A DNA stretch of 42,660 nt, from contig CAYLPU010000042.1 in the NCBI GenBank assembly GCA_964385635.1, positions 1 through 42,660 on the forward strand. Direction: 5' to 3'. A model generated the notes under the pieces. The model was not told the origin of the DNA. It was given only the letters and a program-made list of their open reading frames with translations, and made no database searches. The position numbers and the translations under genes were made by a program. This stretch comes from CAYLPU01 sp964385635 (lineage in GTDB: Bacteria; Chloroflexota; Anaerolineae; B4-G1). Below are positions 1 through 6,710 of the stretch, in pieces (position 1 is the first letter of the stretch; every line of letters begins with the position of its first letter).

Positions 1-68
1 TAATGTGCTCGTTCTGTTGGTGCCGCACCACACCTGAGTAGGCATTTCACCAACAGACCTGCCCCAAC

Positions 69-179
69 TTATTGAGATGATACCGGATTTGCTTGAACTG
101 CACGGTTGAATATCTGGCGTGCCTGCGTTCTATCTCCTGTCTTGAGGGCAGCAATGCCCTGTTGTAGCAAGTCATCCAT
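69..179 (-). pseudogene. Truncated copy of a TPR-like N-terminal region
   Basis: A 36-residue reading frame starts at the ATG complementary to 177-179 and stops at 69-71. Its product begins MDDLLQQGIAALKTGDRTQA and matches the first helix-turn-helix of the TPR-PH-SHOCT protein at 1153-2076 (DDLL.QGIAAL..G...AR, then VQ). The similarity stops where the longer gene continues with its second TPR helix, and no PH or SHOCT part follows before the window edge. The promoter upstream (359-387) is also nearly the same as that of the long gene. I read it as a duplicated and then truncated gene. A short functional peptide or a frameshifted longer gene running off the left edge cannot be excluded. Confidence 0.6.
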
Positions 180-225
180 TGTCAATCTTCTCTGACATCA
201 GTTTCGCGCCACATACGCACCAAAA

Positions 226-251
226 CGCCCGCCGCACCTTGACGGCGGGCG
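226..251 (-). terminator. GC-rich hairpin followed by T run in the leader of the truncated TPR copy
   Basis: Nine perfect base pairs (CGCCCGCCG with CGGCGGGCG) enclose an 8-nt loop. On the minus strand the stem is followed by TTTT, the form of an intrinsic terminator. It lies between the promoter at 359-387 and the short reading frame at 69-179, so it could end transcription before that frame, act as an attenuator, or end read-through from the pentapeptide gene. The U run is short. Confidence 0.45.
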
Positions 252-358
252 GACCTATGTTAGAATATCCCTACCTGGGCGGCCCGCACCGCCTCGGTCA
301 CCGCTTCGGACTGACTAGAGTCGCGAAGCGCTTCCTATTGCGTTGTAGAAACAATCAT

Positions 359-387
359 AGTATATTGCGACTCTGCGCAAAAGTCAA
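359..387 (-). promoter_or_regulatory. Sigma70-type promoter of the truncated TPR copy
   Basis: On the minus strand TTGACT (382-387) and TATACT (359-364) are 17 nt apart. The boxes and much of the spacer (TTTTGACTT.TGC.CA.AGTC) match the promoter at 2121-2149, in front of the full-length paralogue. Together with the hairpin at 226-251 this is the only recognisable content of the gene-less stretch 180-485. Confidence 0.65.
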
Positions 388-485
388 AACCAACTTCGCA
401 GCGCCAGCGCCGCAACCCACCCAACACAAAACCGCCTCAACCGCTTCAGGTCGGGGCGGTCGTTTCTGCCAGCGTGTACAGCAGG

Positions 486-848
486 TCACTCGTGCTTTGT
501 GCCGTCGGGCATGGTTGCGCCTTCGAGTGACTTGGCTTGGGCGAGTTGCTCATCGGTCATCCTGGCCAAGAACAGGTCGGTCTGGCGCAGGTTGGCCCCG
601 CTCAGGTTGGCCCCGCTCAGGTTGGCCCCCCGCAGGTTAGCCCCTCGCAGGTTGGCCTCGCTCAGGTCAGCCTGGCGCAGGTCGGCCCCGGCCAGGCTGG
701 CAAACCTCAGGTCAGCCCTGCCCAAGTCGGACCCACTCAAGTCGGCCCCGCTCAGGTTGGCCTCCATCAAGTAGACCCCACTCAGGTCGAACCTGGAAAA
801 GTCACGCTTCCCTGCTTCGTGTAGTTTGGTGAGTTCCCGTCCTTTCAC
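486..848 (-). CDS. Pentapeptide-repeat protein
   Basis: This 120-residue protein is made mostly of A(D/N)Lxx pentapeptides, from about residue 22 to residue 95 (for example GADLSGSDLGRADL and RGANLRGANLSGANL). Such repeats fold into a right-handed, four-sided beta helix. The family includes DNA-mimic gyrase-protecting proteins, but most members have no known job, and nothing here points to one. The start is a GTG (complement of 846-848) preceded by an AGGGG-type ribosome-binding site. The tail (MTDEQLAQAKSLEGATMPDG) is a common cap: it resembles the 'L..a.sL.gA.mPdG' ending seen on many pentapeptide proteins. No signal peptide or membrane segment is visible, so the protein is probably cytoplasmic. 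Confidence 0.88.
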   Translation of the reverse strand: MKGRELTKLHEAGKRDFSRFDLSGVYLMEANLSGADLSGSDLGRADLRFASLAGADLRQADLSEANLRGANLRGANLSGANLSGANLRQTDLFLARMTDEQLAQAKSLEGATMPDGTKHE

Positions 849-1152
849 TTGCTTGCCCCTATTCCTCTGTGCTAGGACAGGCCGCGGTTCACCGCTCCCG
901 CGTCTAGTTATCGCTCATCCACAGCGCCGTCCTATCATGCCCGATGCGCTCACTGGCGTGGATACGCTACGGGCGCGATCCGCGCCGTTGCGTATGGAGG
1001 AAGGGCTTCTCCGGGTATCTGGTTGAGGCGGGGCTGGCTGAGCCCGAGGCTCCGGCCGTCGCCGTTGACCGGGAAGCCGTGCTGGCGACAGTGATAGTGC
1101 TCTTGAACCTGATGGTATCCGCCATCCTGGTCCCTGCCAATTGAGCAACGGT
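849..1152. other. Gene-less stretch with no recognised content
   Basis: About 300 nt separate the start of the pentapeptide gene from the stop of the TPR-PH-SHOCT gene. Short open frames exist on both strands, but none has a credible start site or a product I recognise. A small palindrome (GGCGCG, 3-nt loop, CGCGCC, at 72-86 within line 961, that is 972-986) is the only structure seen. The promoter of the pentapeptide gene should lie here, but no convincing boxes stand out. Confidence 0.4.
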
Positions 1153-2076
1153 TCACATCCTGGACAAAATCTCTCTCTTCTTCGCCTCGTACTCGACCTC
1201 TGTAATCAAACCAGCGTCCATCATATCTTTAAGCTGCTTTAACTTCTGGACAGGGTCTTCTAGTGCTCCCGGTGCATGCGCTTGCGCGGCTGGCACTCCG
1301 CCCTGTAGGATAATACCACCCGCTGCCGCTCGTGCCTCTTCCATCTTGCGTTTTCTTCGTTCCCCCCGCATTACTTCTTCCATCTCTTGAGCAAAGGAAT
1401 ACAGCCGCCGGGCTTGTACCTTCGGCAGATATCCGACACTGAGTCGGCTACCTTTCACTGTTAGCATCGTGATCGTCGCGCTCATGATACCTTCCTTCAG
1501 GCGAGCGTCATGCAGGTCGCGCCAGATGTAATCCTCGAATTCAACCCTGCCGAGCAATTTCGGCCTGTAGATAATGAAGCGCCTGTTAGTCAGAACGACA
1601 CAATCGGGCGCGATATTCACGATAGGTTTGTTTTGAACAGCGATGTAAAGGATTTCTTCCCCACTGGTCAAGATCTGTGATACTCTCGTGTAAACCTGTT
1701 TCACAATTGCCGGGTCTTGTTCTTCATTGAGAAACTTCTGTAGGACGCTGCTACTTTGACTTCGCGGTTGCCGTGATGAGGATTGAGTGGTCAACTTTCT
1801 CTCTCCTTGTCTATCTGGAATTCTCGGCTGAACAACAGCCGTATGCAATGCCTCAATTCCCCGTTGCGCAGATGCATTGTTTGGGTTGATCGCCAACGCG
1901 TTTTCCAGGCAGGTGCGGCGATCCTCGTCTGTGTCCACCGCGCCGCTGAGCCACAACCAGGCCATCTCATTGCGCTCGTCCTGCTGGACAACTCGCATCA
2001 GAAGACTGCGGGCTTGTGCCTTGCGCCCCTCGTTGAGGGCGGCGATTCCTTGCGTCAAAAGGTCATCGGTGGTCAT
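1153..2076 (-). CDS. TPR-like, bacterial PH and SHOCT domain protein
   Basis: The 307-residue protein has three parts. Residues 1-75 form a TPR-like helical pair (AALNEGRKAQARSLLMRVVQ, then NEMAWLWLSGAVDTDEDR and ALAINPNN). Residues about 130-235 look like a bacterial PH (YokE-like) domain: EILYIAVQNKPI, VVLTNRRFIIYRPK and YIWRDLHD are typical strands. The last 35 residues are a SHOCT motif (PVQKLKQLKDMMDAGLITEV, then EYEAKKREIL). SHOCT motifs often sit at the ends of such proteins and probably mediate oligomerisation. No signal peptide is seen. AGGGGGTG lies just before the ATG, and a good promoter lies at 2121-2149. The function is unknown; a scaffold or membrane-associated stress protein is a guess. 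Confidence 0.85.
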   Translation of the reverse strand: MTTDDLLTQGIAALNEGRKAQARSLLMRVVQQDERNEMAWLWLSGAVDTDEDRRTCLENALAINPNNASAQRGIEALHTAVVQPRIPDRQGERKLTTQSSSRQPRSQSSSVLQKFLNEEQDPAIVKQVYTRVSQILTSGEEILYIAVQNKPIVNIAPDCVVLTNRRFIIYRPKLLGRVEFEDYIWRDLHDARLKEGIMSATITMLTVKGSRLSVGYLPKVQARRLYSFAQEMEEVMRGERRKRKMEEARAAAGGIILQGGVPAAQAHAPGALEDPVQKLKQLKDMMDAGLITEVEYEAKKREILSRM

Positions 2077-2120
2077 CTTACACCCCCTTAGAACTTTTAA
2101 TTGACACCCGCCCTATGTTC

Positions 2121-2149
2121 AGTATAGTATGACTTTGTGCAGAAGTCAA
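2121..2149 (-). promoter_or_regulatory. Sigma70-type promoter of the TPR-PH-SHOCT gene
   Basis: On the minus strand TTGACT (2144-2149) and TATACT (2121-2126) are separated by 17 nt. The start codon lies about 45 nt downstream. It is almost identical to the promoter at 359-387, in front of the truncated paralogue. Confidence 0.75.
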
Positions 2150-2271
2150 AACCTCACAGCGCCGCCGCTCCCTGGGTCAGATCGGGTGGGGCCGGCACGG
2201 GGACTTGCGCGGGCGGGCGGGGCGGTGTACAATTAAGTACCAAGCGGGCGATCAAGACAAGTCCGTTTTGC

Positions 2272-2299
2272 TTGTTGTGTCCATAAGTATTGCTATACT
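2272..2299 (+). promoter_or_regulatory. Extended -10 promoter of the Trm112-like gene
   Basis: TGC followed by TATACT (2291-2299) is an extended -10 box. A weak TTGTTG (2272-2277) lies 16 nt upstream. The start codon at 2334 follows a GAGGAGG ribosome-binding site at 2319-2325. Confidence 0.55.
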
Positions 2300-2333
2300 A
2301 TGCAATCAAAACTCATCCGAGGAGGCCAATACG

Positions 2334-2579
2334 ATGGTAAGCGAAGACCTGCTGGAAATCCTGCGCTGTCCCTACTGCGTCAGCGGTGAGACCCGCAAGC
2401 CCGGCCCCGACCCGGGCCGGTTGGAACTGGTTCACGACTGCTGGCTTGTGTGCCAGGAGTCGGACTGCGGCCGCAAGTACCCCATCCGAGACGACATCCC
2501 GGTGATGCTCATCGAAGAGGGTGATAAATGGATCGCCGTGGCCGTCGAGGACCTGCCGGTCCCGCCGCCGGCCGAGTAG
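2334..2579 (+). CDS. Trm112/YcaR-like small zinc-binding protein
   Basis: The 81-residue product begins MVSEDLLEILRCPYC, the usual opening of Trm112p-like (UPF0434) proteins ('LLeiLaCPxC'). A second cysteine pair follows (LVCQESDCGRKYPIRDDIPV), and the segment IPVMLIEEG matches the family's 'YPIrdgIPvml.dEA' ending. The four cysteines probably bind one zinc. In eukaryotes and archaea Trm112 activates methyltransferases; the role of the bacterial proteins is not settled. The ATG at 2334 was chosen because GAGGAGG lies 8 nt before it and the family motif starts right after it. An open frame continues upstream but is not expected to be translated. Confidence 0.85.
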   Translation: MVSEDLLEILRCPYCVSGETRKPGPDPGRLELVHDCWLVCQESDCGRKYPIRDDIPVMLIEEGDKWIAVAVEDLPVPPPAE

Positions 2580-2668
2580 TCCTGTGTAGAGATAGCGTGC
2601 AGTATCAGAGCCGCCAGCCCGGCTAGTGGCGGCTGCGATGGGCTCGATCCGATAAGGGACACTGAAAA

Positions 2669-2899
2669 ATGCTCCAATGGCGCGTGATCCTGCTGGCGGC
2701 ACTGGCTGTGCTGCTGCTGTTAGGTGGGCTGGCGGCCCTGATCTTGCCCGACCCCTACGAGGGCCCAGTGCTCTACCATTTCGATGAGCAGCACTCCATC
2801 CGTGCCTTCGACGGCCTGGGGGTACTGCTGCTCTTGGTGGGATGCCTTGTGGCCTGGGGTGCTGGTGCCTTGTGGCAGCGACGAATGTATGCCTCCTGA
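2669..2899 (+). CDS. Small two-helix membrane protein
   Basis: The 76-residue protein has two strongly hydrophobic segments (residues about 5-27 and 48-67). They are joined by an acidic, polar loop (DPYEGPVLYHFDEQHSIRAF), and the protein ends in a short basic tail. I do not recognise a family. The ribosome-binding site (AAGGGA) is weak. The stop overlaps the start of the GIY-YIG gene by 11 nt, which suggests translational coupling within a small operon of three or four genes (2334-3900). Confidence 0.6.
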   Translation: MLQWRVILLAALAVLLLLGGLAALILPDPYEGPVLYHFDEQHSIRAFDGLGVLLLLVGCLVAWGAGALWQRRMYAS

Positions 2900-3329
2900 C
2901 CGCCCTGGGACCTACGTGCTGATCCTGAGGTTGTTACATCCTGTGACCATCACCGTGGGGCGATTGGGTCGTTTCCAATTCCTGGCTGGTTGGTATGCTT
3001 ACGTTGGCAGTGCCCGCGGACCAGGAGGACTGGCTGCCCGTATTACCCGTCACCTGCGCTCGCCCAAATCCTCGCGCTGGCACGTGGACTACCTGCGGGC
3101 TTGTGCCCGGCCTGTTGAAATCTGGTACACAGTCGGGACCCGGAAGCGGGAATGTGACTGGTTTCGGTCGCTGTCTGGACTTCCTGGCGCTTCCGTCCCT
3201 GTGCCTCGCTTCGGCGCTTCCGATTGTCGCTGCCCGGCTCACCTAGTCCACTTCGCCGCGCCACCGGACCCGGCAGCCTTCACTCGCGCCGTGGGTGAAC
3301 CGGTGTTGCAGGAGATGCTGAATGGCTGA
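2889..3329 (+). CDS. GIY-YIG family protein, DUF123 type
   Basis: The 146-residue product begins MPPDRPGTYVLILRL, a GIY-YIG-like start (PGTYVL), followed by GWYAYVGSARGPGGLAARIT. This is the DUF123 signature ('G.YaYvGSA.GPGGl.aRi.RHlr'). It continues with SRWHVDYL and, near the end, CRCPAHLVHF, which matches the family's 'CxxHL.yf' end. DUF123 domains occur alone or fused to endonuclease III and are thought to be nuclease-related. The start at 2889 is the first ATG in frame before PGTYVL, and it overlaps the preceding stop. The gene end overlaps the start of the HEAT-repeat gene by 8 nt. Confidence 0.85.
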   Translation: MPPDRPGTYVLILRLLHPVTITVGRLGRFQFLAGWYAYVGSARGPGGLAARITRHLRSPKSSRWHVDYLRACARPVEIWYTVGTRKRECDWFRSLSGLPGASVPVPRFGASDCRCPAHLVHFAAPPDPAAFTRAVGEPVLQEMLNG

Positions 3330-3900
3330 CGCACTCCAACTGTTTCTGGACGCTATCGCCGCTGGCGACGACACCCGCAGCGAGGAAGCCGCGCTGGCCC
3401 TGGCCCACCTGGGCGACGCAGCGCTGCCTCGGCTGCGCGAACTGTTGGCCGACGCCGGCACCGACCGGTGCTGGTGGGCTGCCCGCGCCCTGGCCGCCGT
3501 CGGCACACCTACCGCACGGGAACTGCTCGTCACCGCACTGGCCGACTTCGATCCCGATGTGCGCGCCTGCGCCGCACAAGGACTGGGAGAACTGCAGGCC
3601 GCAGAAGCCATAGAGGATCTGGTGTGTTGCCTGGCCGACCCCAGCCCCTTCGTCTCCCGCATCGCCGCCGACAGCCTGGCCCGTATCGGCACGCCCGCCG
3701 TCCCGGCCCTCATCGCCGCGCTCCAGGAGGGGGAAGTGCTGGTCCGGGCAGGCGTGGCTCGTGCCCTGAGCATCATTCAGCCCGAAGATGCCATCGTCGC
3801 TCTCTGTGCTGCCCTCGACGACCCCAGCGCCATCGTAACGTACTACGCGGAAGAGGCGTTAGAACAGATGGGGGTGGGTGGGGTGCTCGTCCAGCCCTGA
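3322..3900 (+). CDS. HEAT-repeat protein
   Basis: The 192-residue protein is a chain of about six helical pairs of HEAT or PBS-lyase HEAT-like type. The repeated theme is 'a..aL..lGd...pal..ll.D....vr..aa.aLg.iG', for example ALAHLGDAALPRLRELLADA and ARIGTPAVPALIAALQEGEV. Such solenoids bind proteins; bilin-lyase activity needs other features that are not evident here. It has no signal peptide and no other domain. The ATG overlaps the stop of the GIY-YIG gene. It is the last gene of this small operon and is convergent with the glycerate kinase gene, 4 nt away. Confidence 0.87.
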   Translation: MADALQLFLDAIAAGDDTRSEEAALALAHLGDAALPRLRELLADAGTDRCWWAARALAAVGTPTARELLVTALADFDPDVRACAAQGLGELQAAEAIEDLVCCLADPSPFVSRIAADSLARIGTPAVPALIAALQEGEVLVRAGVARALSIIQPEDAIVALCAALDDPSAIVTYYAEEALEQMGVGGVLVQP

Positions 3901-3904
3901 CCGC

Positions 3905-5227
3905 TCAGTCCATTGTTGTCTTCCCCACCAGCACAAACAACAGGTCATTGACGTTCGTGCCCGTCGGGCCAGTGTGGATCAGGTCGCCCAGCGCGTCGAA
4001 GAAGGAGTAACTGTCGTTTGCATCCAGCGCCGCCTGGGGGTCGAGCCCCAGCGCCTGGGCGCGGGCCACTGTCTCACCAGTGACGACCGCGCCGGCGGCG
4101 TCGGTAGGGCCATCGGTGCCGTCGGTCGCCAGCGCCATCACCAGCACGCCCGGCCAACCCGAAAACTGAAGCGCCACCGCGAGTGCCAACTCCTGATTGC
4201 GGCCCCCTTTCCCTTCCCCTCGCACCGTCACTGTCGTCTCGCCACCCCATACCAGGCAGGCGGGCGGCGGTAGGGGATCGCTGTGGGCACGCATTCCCTT
4301 CGCCAATGCCGCCGCTACCTTCGCCACCTCCCGTGCTTCCCCCTCGACGTAGGTGCTCAGGAGCAGCGTGTTGAATCCTAACCGGCGCGCCTTCTCTACC
4401 GCCGCCAACGCGGCCAGCCGGTTCGAACCGACGATGACGTGTTGTACCCGCTCAAAGGCCGGGTCGCCAGGCTTAGGGGTCTCCTGGAAAGGCACCGGAC
4501 AGCGCGGCTGGATCTCATAGCGCTCCAGCACCGCTTGTGCATCGGCCACCGTTGTAGGGTCGGGCACGGTGGGGCCGGAACCGATGACGTCAAGTCGGTC
4601 GCCGATCACATCAGAGAGAACGAGCGTGACCAACGCGGCCGGGGCTGCCAGGCGGGCCAGGTTGCCACCCTTGATGAGCGAGCAGTGCTTGCGCACAGTA
4701 TTTACCTCTTGGATCGTCGCGCCGGAGCGGAGAAGCGCATCGGTGAGGGCCTGCAGGCCGGTTAGATCCAGGACCGCAACGGGCAGCGTCAGCAGCGCCG
4801 AGCACCCGCCGGAGATGAGACATACGACCAGGTCGCGCTCTGTCGCCTGGCGCGCCAGATCGGCGACAGCACGCGCCCCACGCACGGAGTTCTCGTCAGG
4901 CATTGGATGCCCCGCCTCGACTAGCCTGATTGGGGTTTGGGGTTTGGGGTTTGGGATTTTGCCGTGACCATATTTGGTGACGATGACACCGGCGACCGGT
5001 CGGTCGTCCAGGATGTCTGCGACTGCGGTGGTCATCGGCACAGCGGCCTTCCCACCCCCTACGACCAGCACGCGTTCGTAGTCGCGCAGGTCATAGCGGC
5101 GGTCAGCGACGATGAGTGCGTCTCCTTCGCGACAGACGTGCCGGCGCACGGCAGCCGCCGGTTCGACGGCGGTCAGCGCGGCCTGCTGCAATTCACGGGC
5201 CACAGCACACAGATCCGGTGCCGGCAT
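3905..5227 (-). CDS. Glycerate kinase, type II (MOFRL family)
   Basis: The 440-residue protein matches MOFRL-type glycerate kinases, which phosphorylate D-glycerate to 2-phosphoglycerate with ATP. Markers in order are: VLVVGGGKAAVPM (about residue 45), EAGHPMPDENS (about 105), LVVCLISGGCSALLTLPV, NTVRKHCSLIKGGNLA, LSDVIGDRLDVIGSGPTVPD, VWGGETTVTVRGEGKGGRNQ and ATDGTDGPTDAAGAVVTG. The ATG at 5227 has GGAGG nearby. A GTG at 5263 overlaps the upstream stop and could add 12 residues. A GGGGTTT tract (4932-4959) adds the segment NPKPQTP just before the EAGHP motif. It follows a solute-binding protein gene, probably as an operon, which suggests use of a sugar-acid or sugar-derived substrate. Confidence 0.92.
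   Translation of the reverse strand: MPAPDLCAVARELQQAALTAVEPAAAVRRHVCREGDALIVADRRYDLRDYERVLVVGGGKAAVPMTTAVADILDDRPVAGVIVTKYGHGKIPNPKPQTPIRLVEAGHPMPDENSVRGARAVADLARQATERDLVVCLISGGCSALLTLPVAVLDLTGLQALTDALLRSGATIQEVNTVRKHCSLIKGGNLARLAAPAALVTLVLSDVIGDRLDVIGSGPTVPDPTTVADAQAVLERYEIQPRCPVPFQETPKPGDPAFERVQHVIVGSNRLAALAAVEKARRLGFNTLLLSTYVEGEAREVAKVAAALAKGMRAHSDPLPPPACLVWGGETTVTVRGEGKGGRNQELALAVALQFSGWPGVLVMALATDGTDGPTDAAGAVVTGETVARAQALGLDPQAALDANDSYSFFDALGDLIHTGPTGTNVNDLLFVLVGKTTMD
4932..4959. repeat. GGGGTTT heptamer tract inside the glycerate kinase gene
   Basis: Three perfect GGGGTTT units and one GGGATTT follow each other. On the coding strand they encode part of NPKPQTP at about residues 90-98, between YGHGK and EAGHP, where family members normally have a short loop. 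Confidence 0.85.
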
Positions 5228-5230
5228 AGC

Positions 5231-5265
5231 CTCTATCCTCCATTCTCCATTCTCCACCGTCACTG
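5231..5265. repeat. CTCCATT heptamer tract between the solute-binding and kinase genes
   Basis: Units CTCTATC, CTCCATT, CTCCATT, CTCCACC and GTCACTG keep a 7-nt period. The tract covers the stop codon of the solute-binding gene (5260-5262) and supplies the GGAGG ribosome-binding site of the kinase gene on the minus strand. Confidence 0.75.
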
Positions 5266-6552
5266 TCCCACACTCTCGGCCGCGGCAGCAGCCGCTTCTG
5301 CGGGGGTGGCCCGTCTCCTCAACACAGCTTCCAGCGCCTCTTGCAAGGCCGGTCCGACTGTCGCCTCCACCTCCGGCTGAGGTGCAGGCACGGCGGCTTC
5401 CATCACGCTGCGTAACGTAGCCCGGTCCGCGTTCGGTATATCCCACAGCCGCAGTGCACCGTATGTACCCGGCAGGTAGCCAGCCGCCTGTGTCCACTGT
5501 GCGTTATGATCGGGCGCGATGAGCCAATCGAGCAGCATCACCGCTAGCGCCTGACGCGCTGGATCGTCGGTAACCATCGCTATCGCCCATCCTCGCCGGA
5601 CGATGCTGAAGGGCTGCCCGTCGTGGGTGGGCACCGACGCGGCGGCAACGGTTTCGTCGGCCTCGAGCCAGTAGCGACCGGACTGCACCACCGCCATACT
5701 GCCCTCCCCGGCCTGGAACCGTTCCCAGGCCTGGTCAGCGTCCGTGATATTGAGGACGACCGTCGGTGAGATCGTAGTAGTGCCTATACAGTCGCTGTAA
5801 AAACTGAACACACTCAGCATAACGTTCTCGTCCAACCACGGGTGACCGTCTGGGTCGGTCAGTTTACCGCCAGTAGCCAGATATTGGATCATTGTTGCGT
5901 CGTTGACCTGTCGGTCAATCCCATCGGCAGGGAAGAGGAAGGGAACAGGGGGGGAAATAACCTGCGTCCAAGAGATGGGGTGAGACTCGAACAGAGCCGG
6001 GCGGTAGGCCAGGTGCTGCATGCCGGCACCGATGACGAAGCCCAGGGTCTGCTCATCTACCGTGCCCAACTCGGTGGCGAAGGGGAAACGGTCCGCCATC
6101 TCGGCTGGTGAGAGGAGGTGGTCTAATGGCTGAATGAGGCCCGAGCCGGCCGCATTCTTCAGATCGGCTATGTCCAGCACCACCAGGTCAGGCAGGACCG
6201 ATGGGGCAGCGTCCCGCGCCGTGCGCAGAAAGTCGAACAGCCCACCTCGTCCGTGGGCTTTCTTGACGACCACTTCGACCTGAAGGTCGGGGTAGGCTTC
6301 GCTGAAGTCGGCCAACTGTTGCATGAGCAGATCCGCGCCTGCCCCCCCGCCATAGGGGTTCAGTTCCTCGGGTAACCACAGTCCGAGGGTGACGATCACC
6401 GGCTGCGCTTCGTGAGTGGGTATGGAGGTGGGGATGGGTGGTATAGGGCTTGGTATCGGCGTCGGCAGTACAGACTCTGGCGTCAGCACCGCTCCCCCGC
6501 AACCGGTCAGGGTCAAAACCAGTAAAACGGAAAGGACAATTTGAGATCGCAT
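5260..6552 (-). CDS. Extracellular solute-binding lipoprotein (ABC, family 1 type)
   Basis: The 430-residue product starts MRSQIVLSVLLVLTLTGCGG, a lipoprotein signal peptide with lipobox LTGC. A Pro/Thr-rich spacer follows, then a periplasmic-binding-type body: VTLGLWLPEELNPYGG, YPDLQVEVVVKKA, LPDLVVLDIADL, YRPALFESHP and AMVTDDPARQALAVMLLDWL. These fit sugar-type solute-binding proteins of ABC transporters. No permease or ATPase gene lies nearby, so the partner must be elsewhere. GGAGGTG precedes the ATG at 6552. The downstream glycerate kinase gene overlaps or nearly abuts the stop. The C-terminus is Ala-rich (about 20 residues), which is unusual but not disruptive. Confidence 0.85.
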   Translation of the reverse strand: MRSQIVLSVLLVLTLTGCGGAVLTPESVLPTPIPSPIPPIPTSIPTHEAQPVIVTLGLWLPEELNPYGGGAGADLLMQQLADFSEAYPDLQVEVVVKKAHGRGGLFDFLRTARDAAPSVLPDLVVLDIADLKNAAGSGLIQPLDHLLSPAEMADRFPFATELGTVDEQTLGFVIGAGMQHLAYRPALFESHPISWTQVISPPVPFLFPADGIDRQVNDATMIQYLATGGKLTDPDGHPWLDENVMLSVFSFYSDCIGTTTISPTVVLNITDADQAWERFQAGEGSMAVVQSGRYWLEADETVAAASVPTHDGQPFSIVRRGWAIAMVTDDPARQALAVMLLDWLIAPDHNAQWTQAAGYLPGTYGALRLWDIPNADRATLRSVMEAAVPAPQPEVEATVGPALQEALEAVLRRRATPAEAAAAAAESVGQ

Positions 6553-6615
6553 GGCACCTCCAGTTTTCTGCTGGACGCGCGAACTCGTTCGCGTCTTGGC
6601 GTGATCTGTACGCCC

Positions 6616-6624
6616 ATTATAACA
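6616..6624 (-). promoter_or_regulatory. Extended -10 box of the solute-binding protein gene
   Basis: On the minus strand TGT is followed by a perfect TATAAT (6616-6621). A TTGACA lies 25 nt upstream, too far to be a standard -35 box, so an extended -10 promoter is the better reading. Confidence 0.55.
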
Positions 6625-6645
6625 CAATCTGCCTCTGAACCCCAC

Positions 6646-6674
6646 TTGTCAACCGCACCAGGTTAGGGTATGAT
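6646..6674 (+). promoter_or_regulatory. Promoter of the GT39 locus
   Basis: TTGTCA (6646-6651) and TATGAT (6669-6674) are 17 nt apart and lie about 37 nt before the first GT39-like gene at 6711. It is divergent from the solute-binding gene promoter at 6616-6624. Confidence 0.6.
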
Positions 6675-6710
6675 TGGCGCGCTTCCCTGCCCCTGGAGGG
6701 TCGGACTGTA

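Noticed and set aside
180..358. T-box, riboswitch or tRNA in the leader of the truncated TPR copy
   Set aside because: A terminator-like hairpin is present, but no T-box sequence, no tRNA cloverleaf with a T-loop motif and no known riboswitch core could be seen.
499..824. Plus-strand frames with repeated 'LRLAPRRLA' or 'VGPAQVGPAQ' peptides
   Set aside because: They are the reverse side of the pentapeptide-repeat gene, which gives a clear protein family on the minus strand.
944..1144. Short plus-strand frame ending in a hydrophobic segment
   Set aside because: No ribosome-binding site, no family recognised and no coding neighbours in the same direction. It may be an old remnant, but it cannot be supported.
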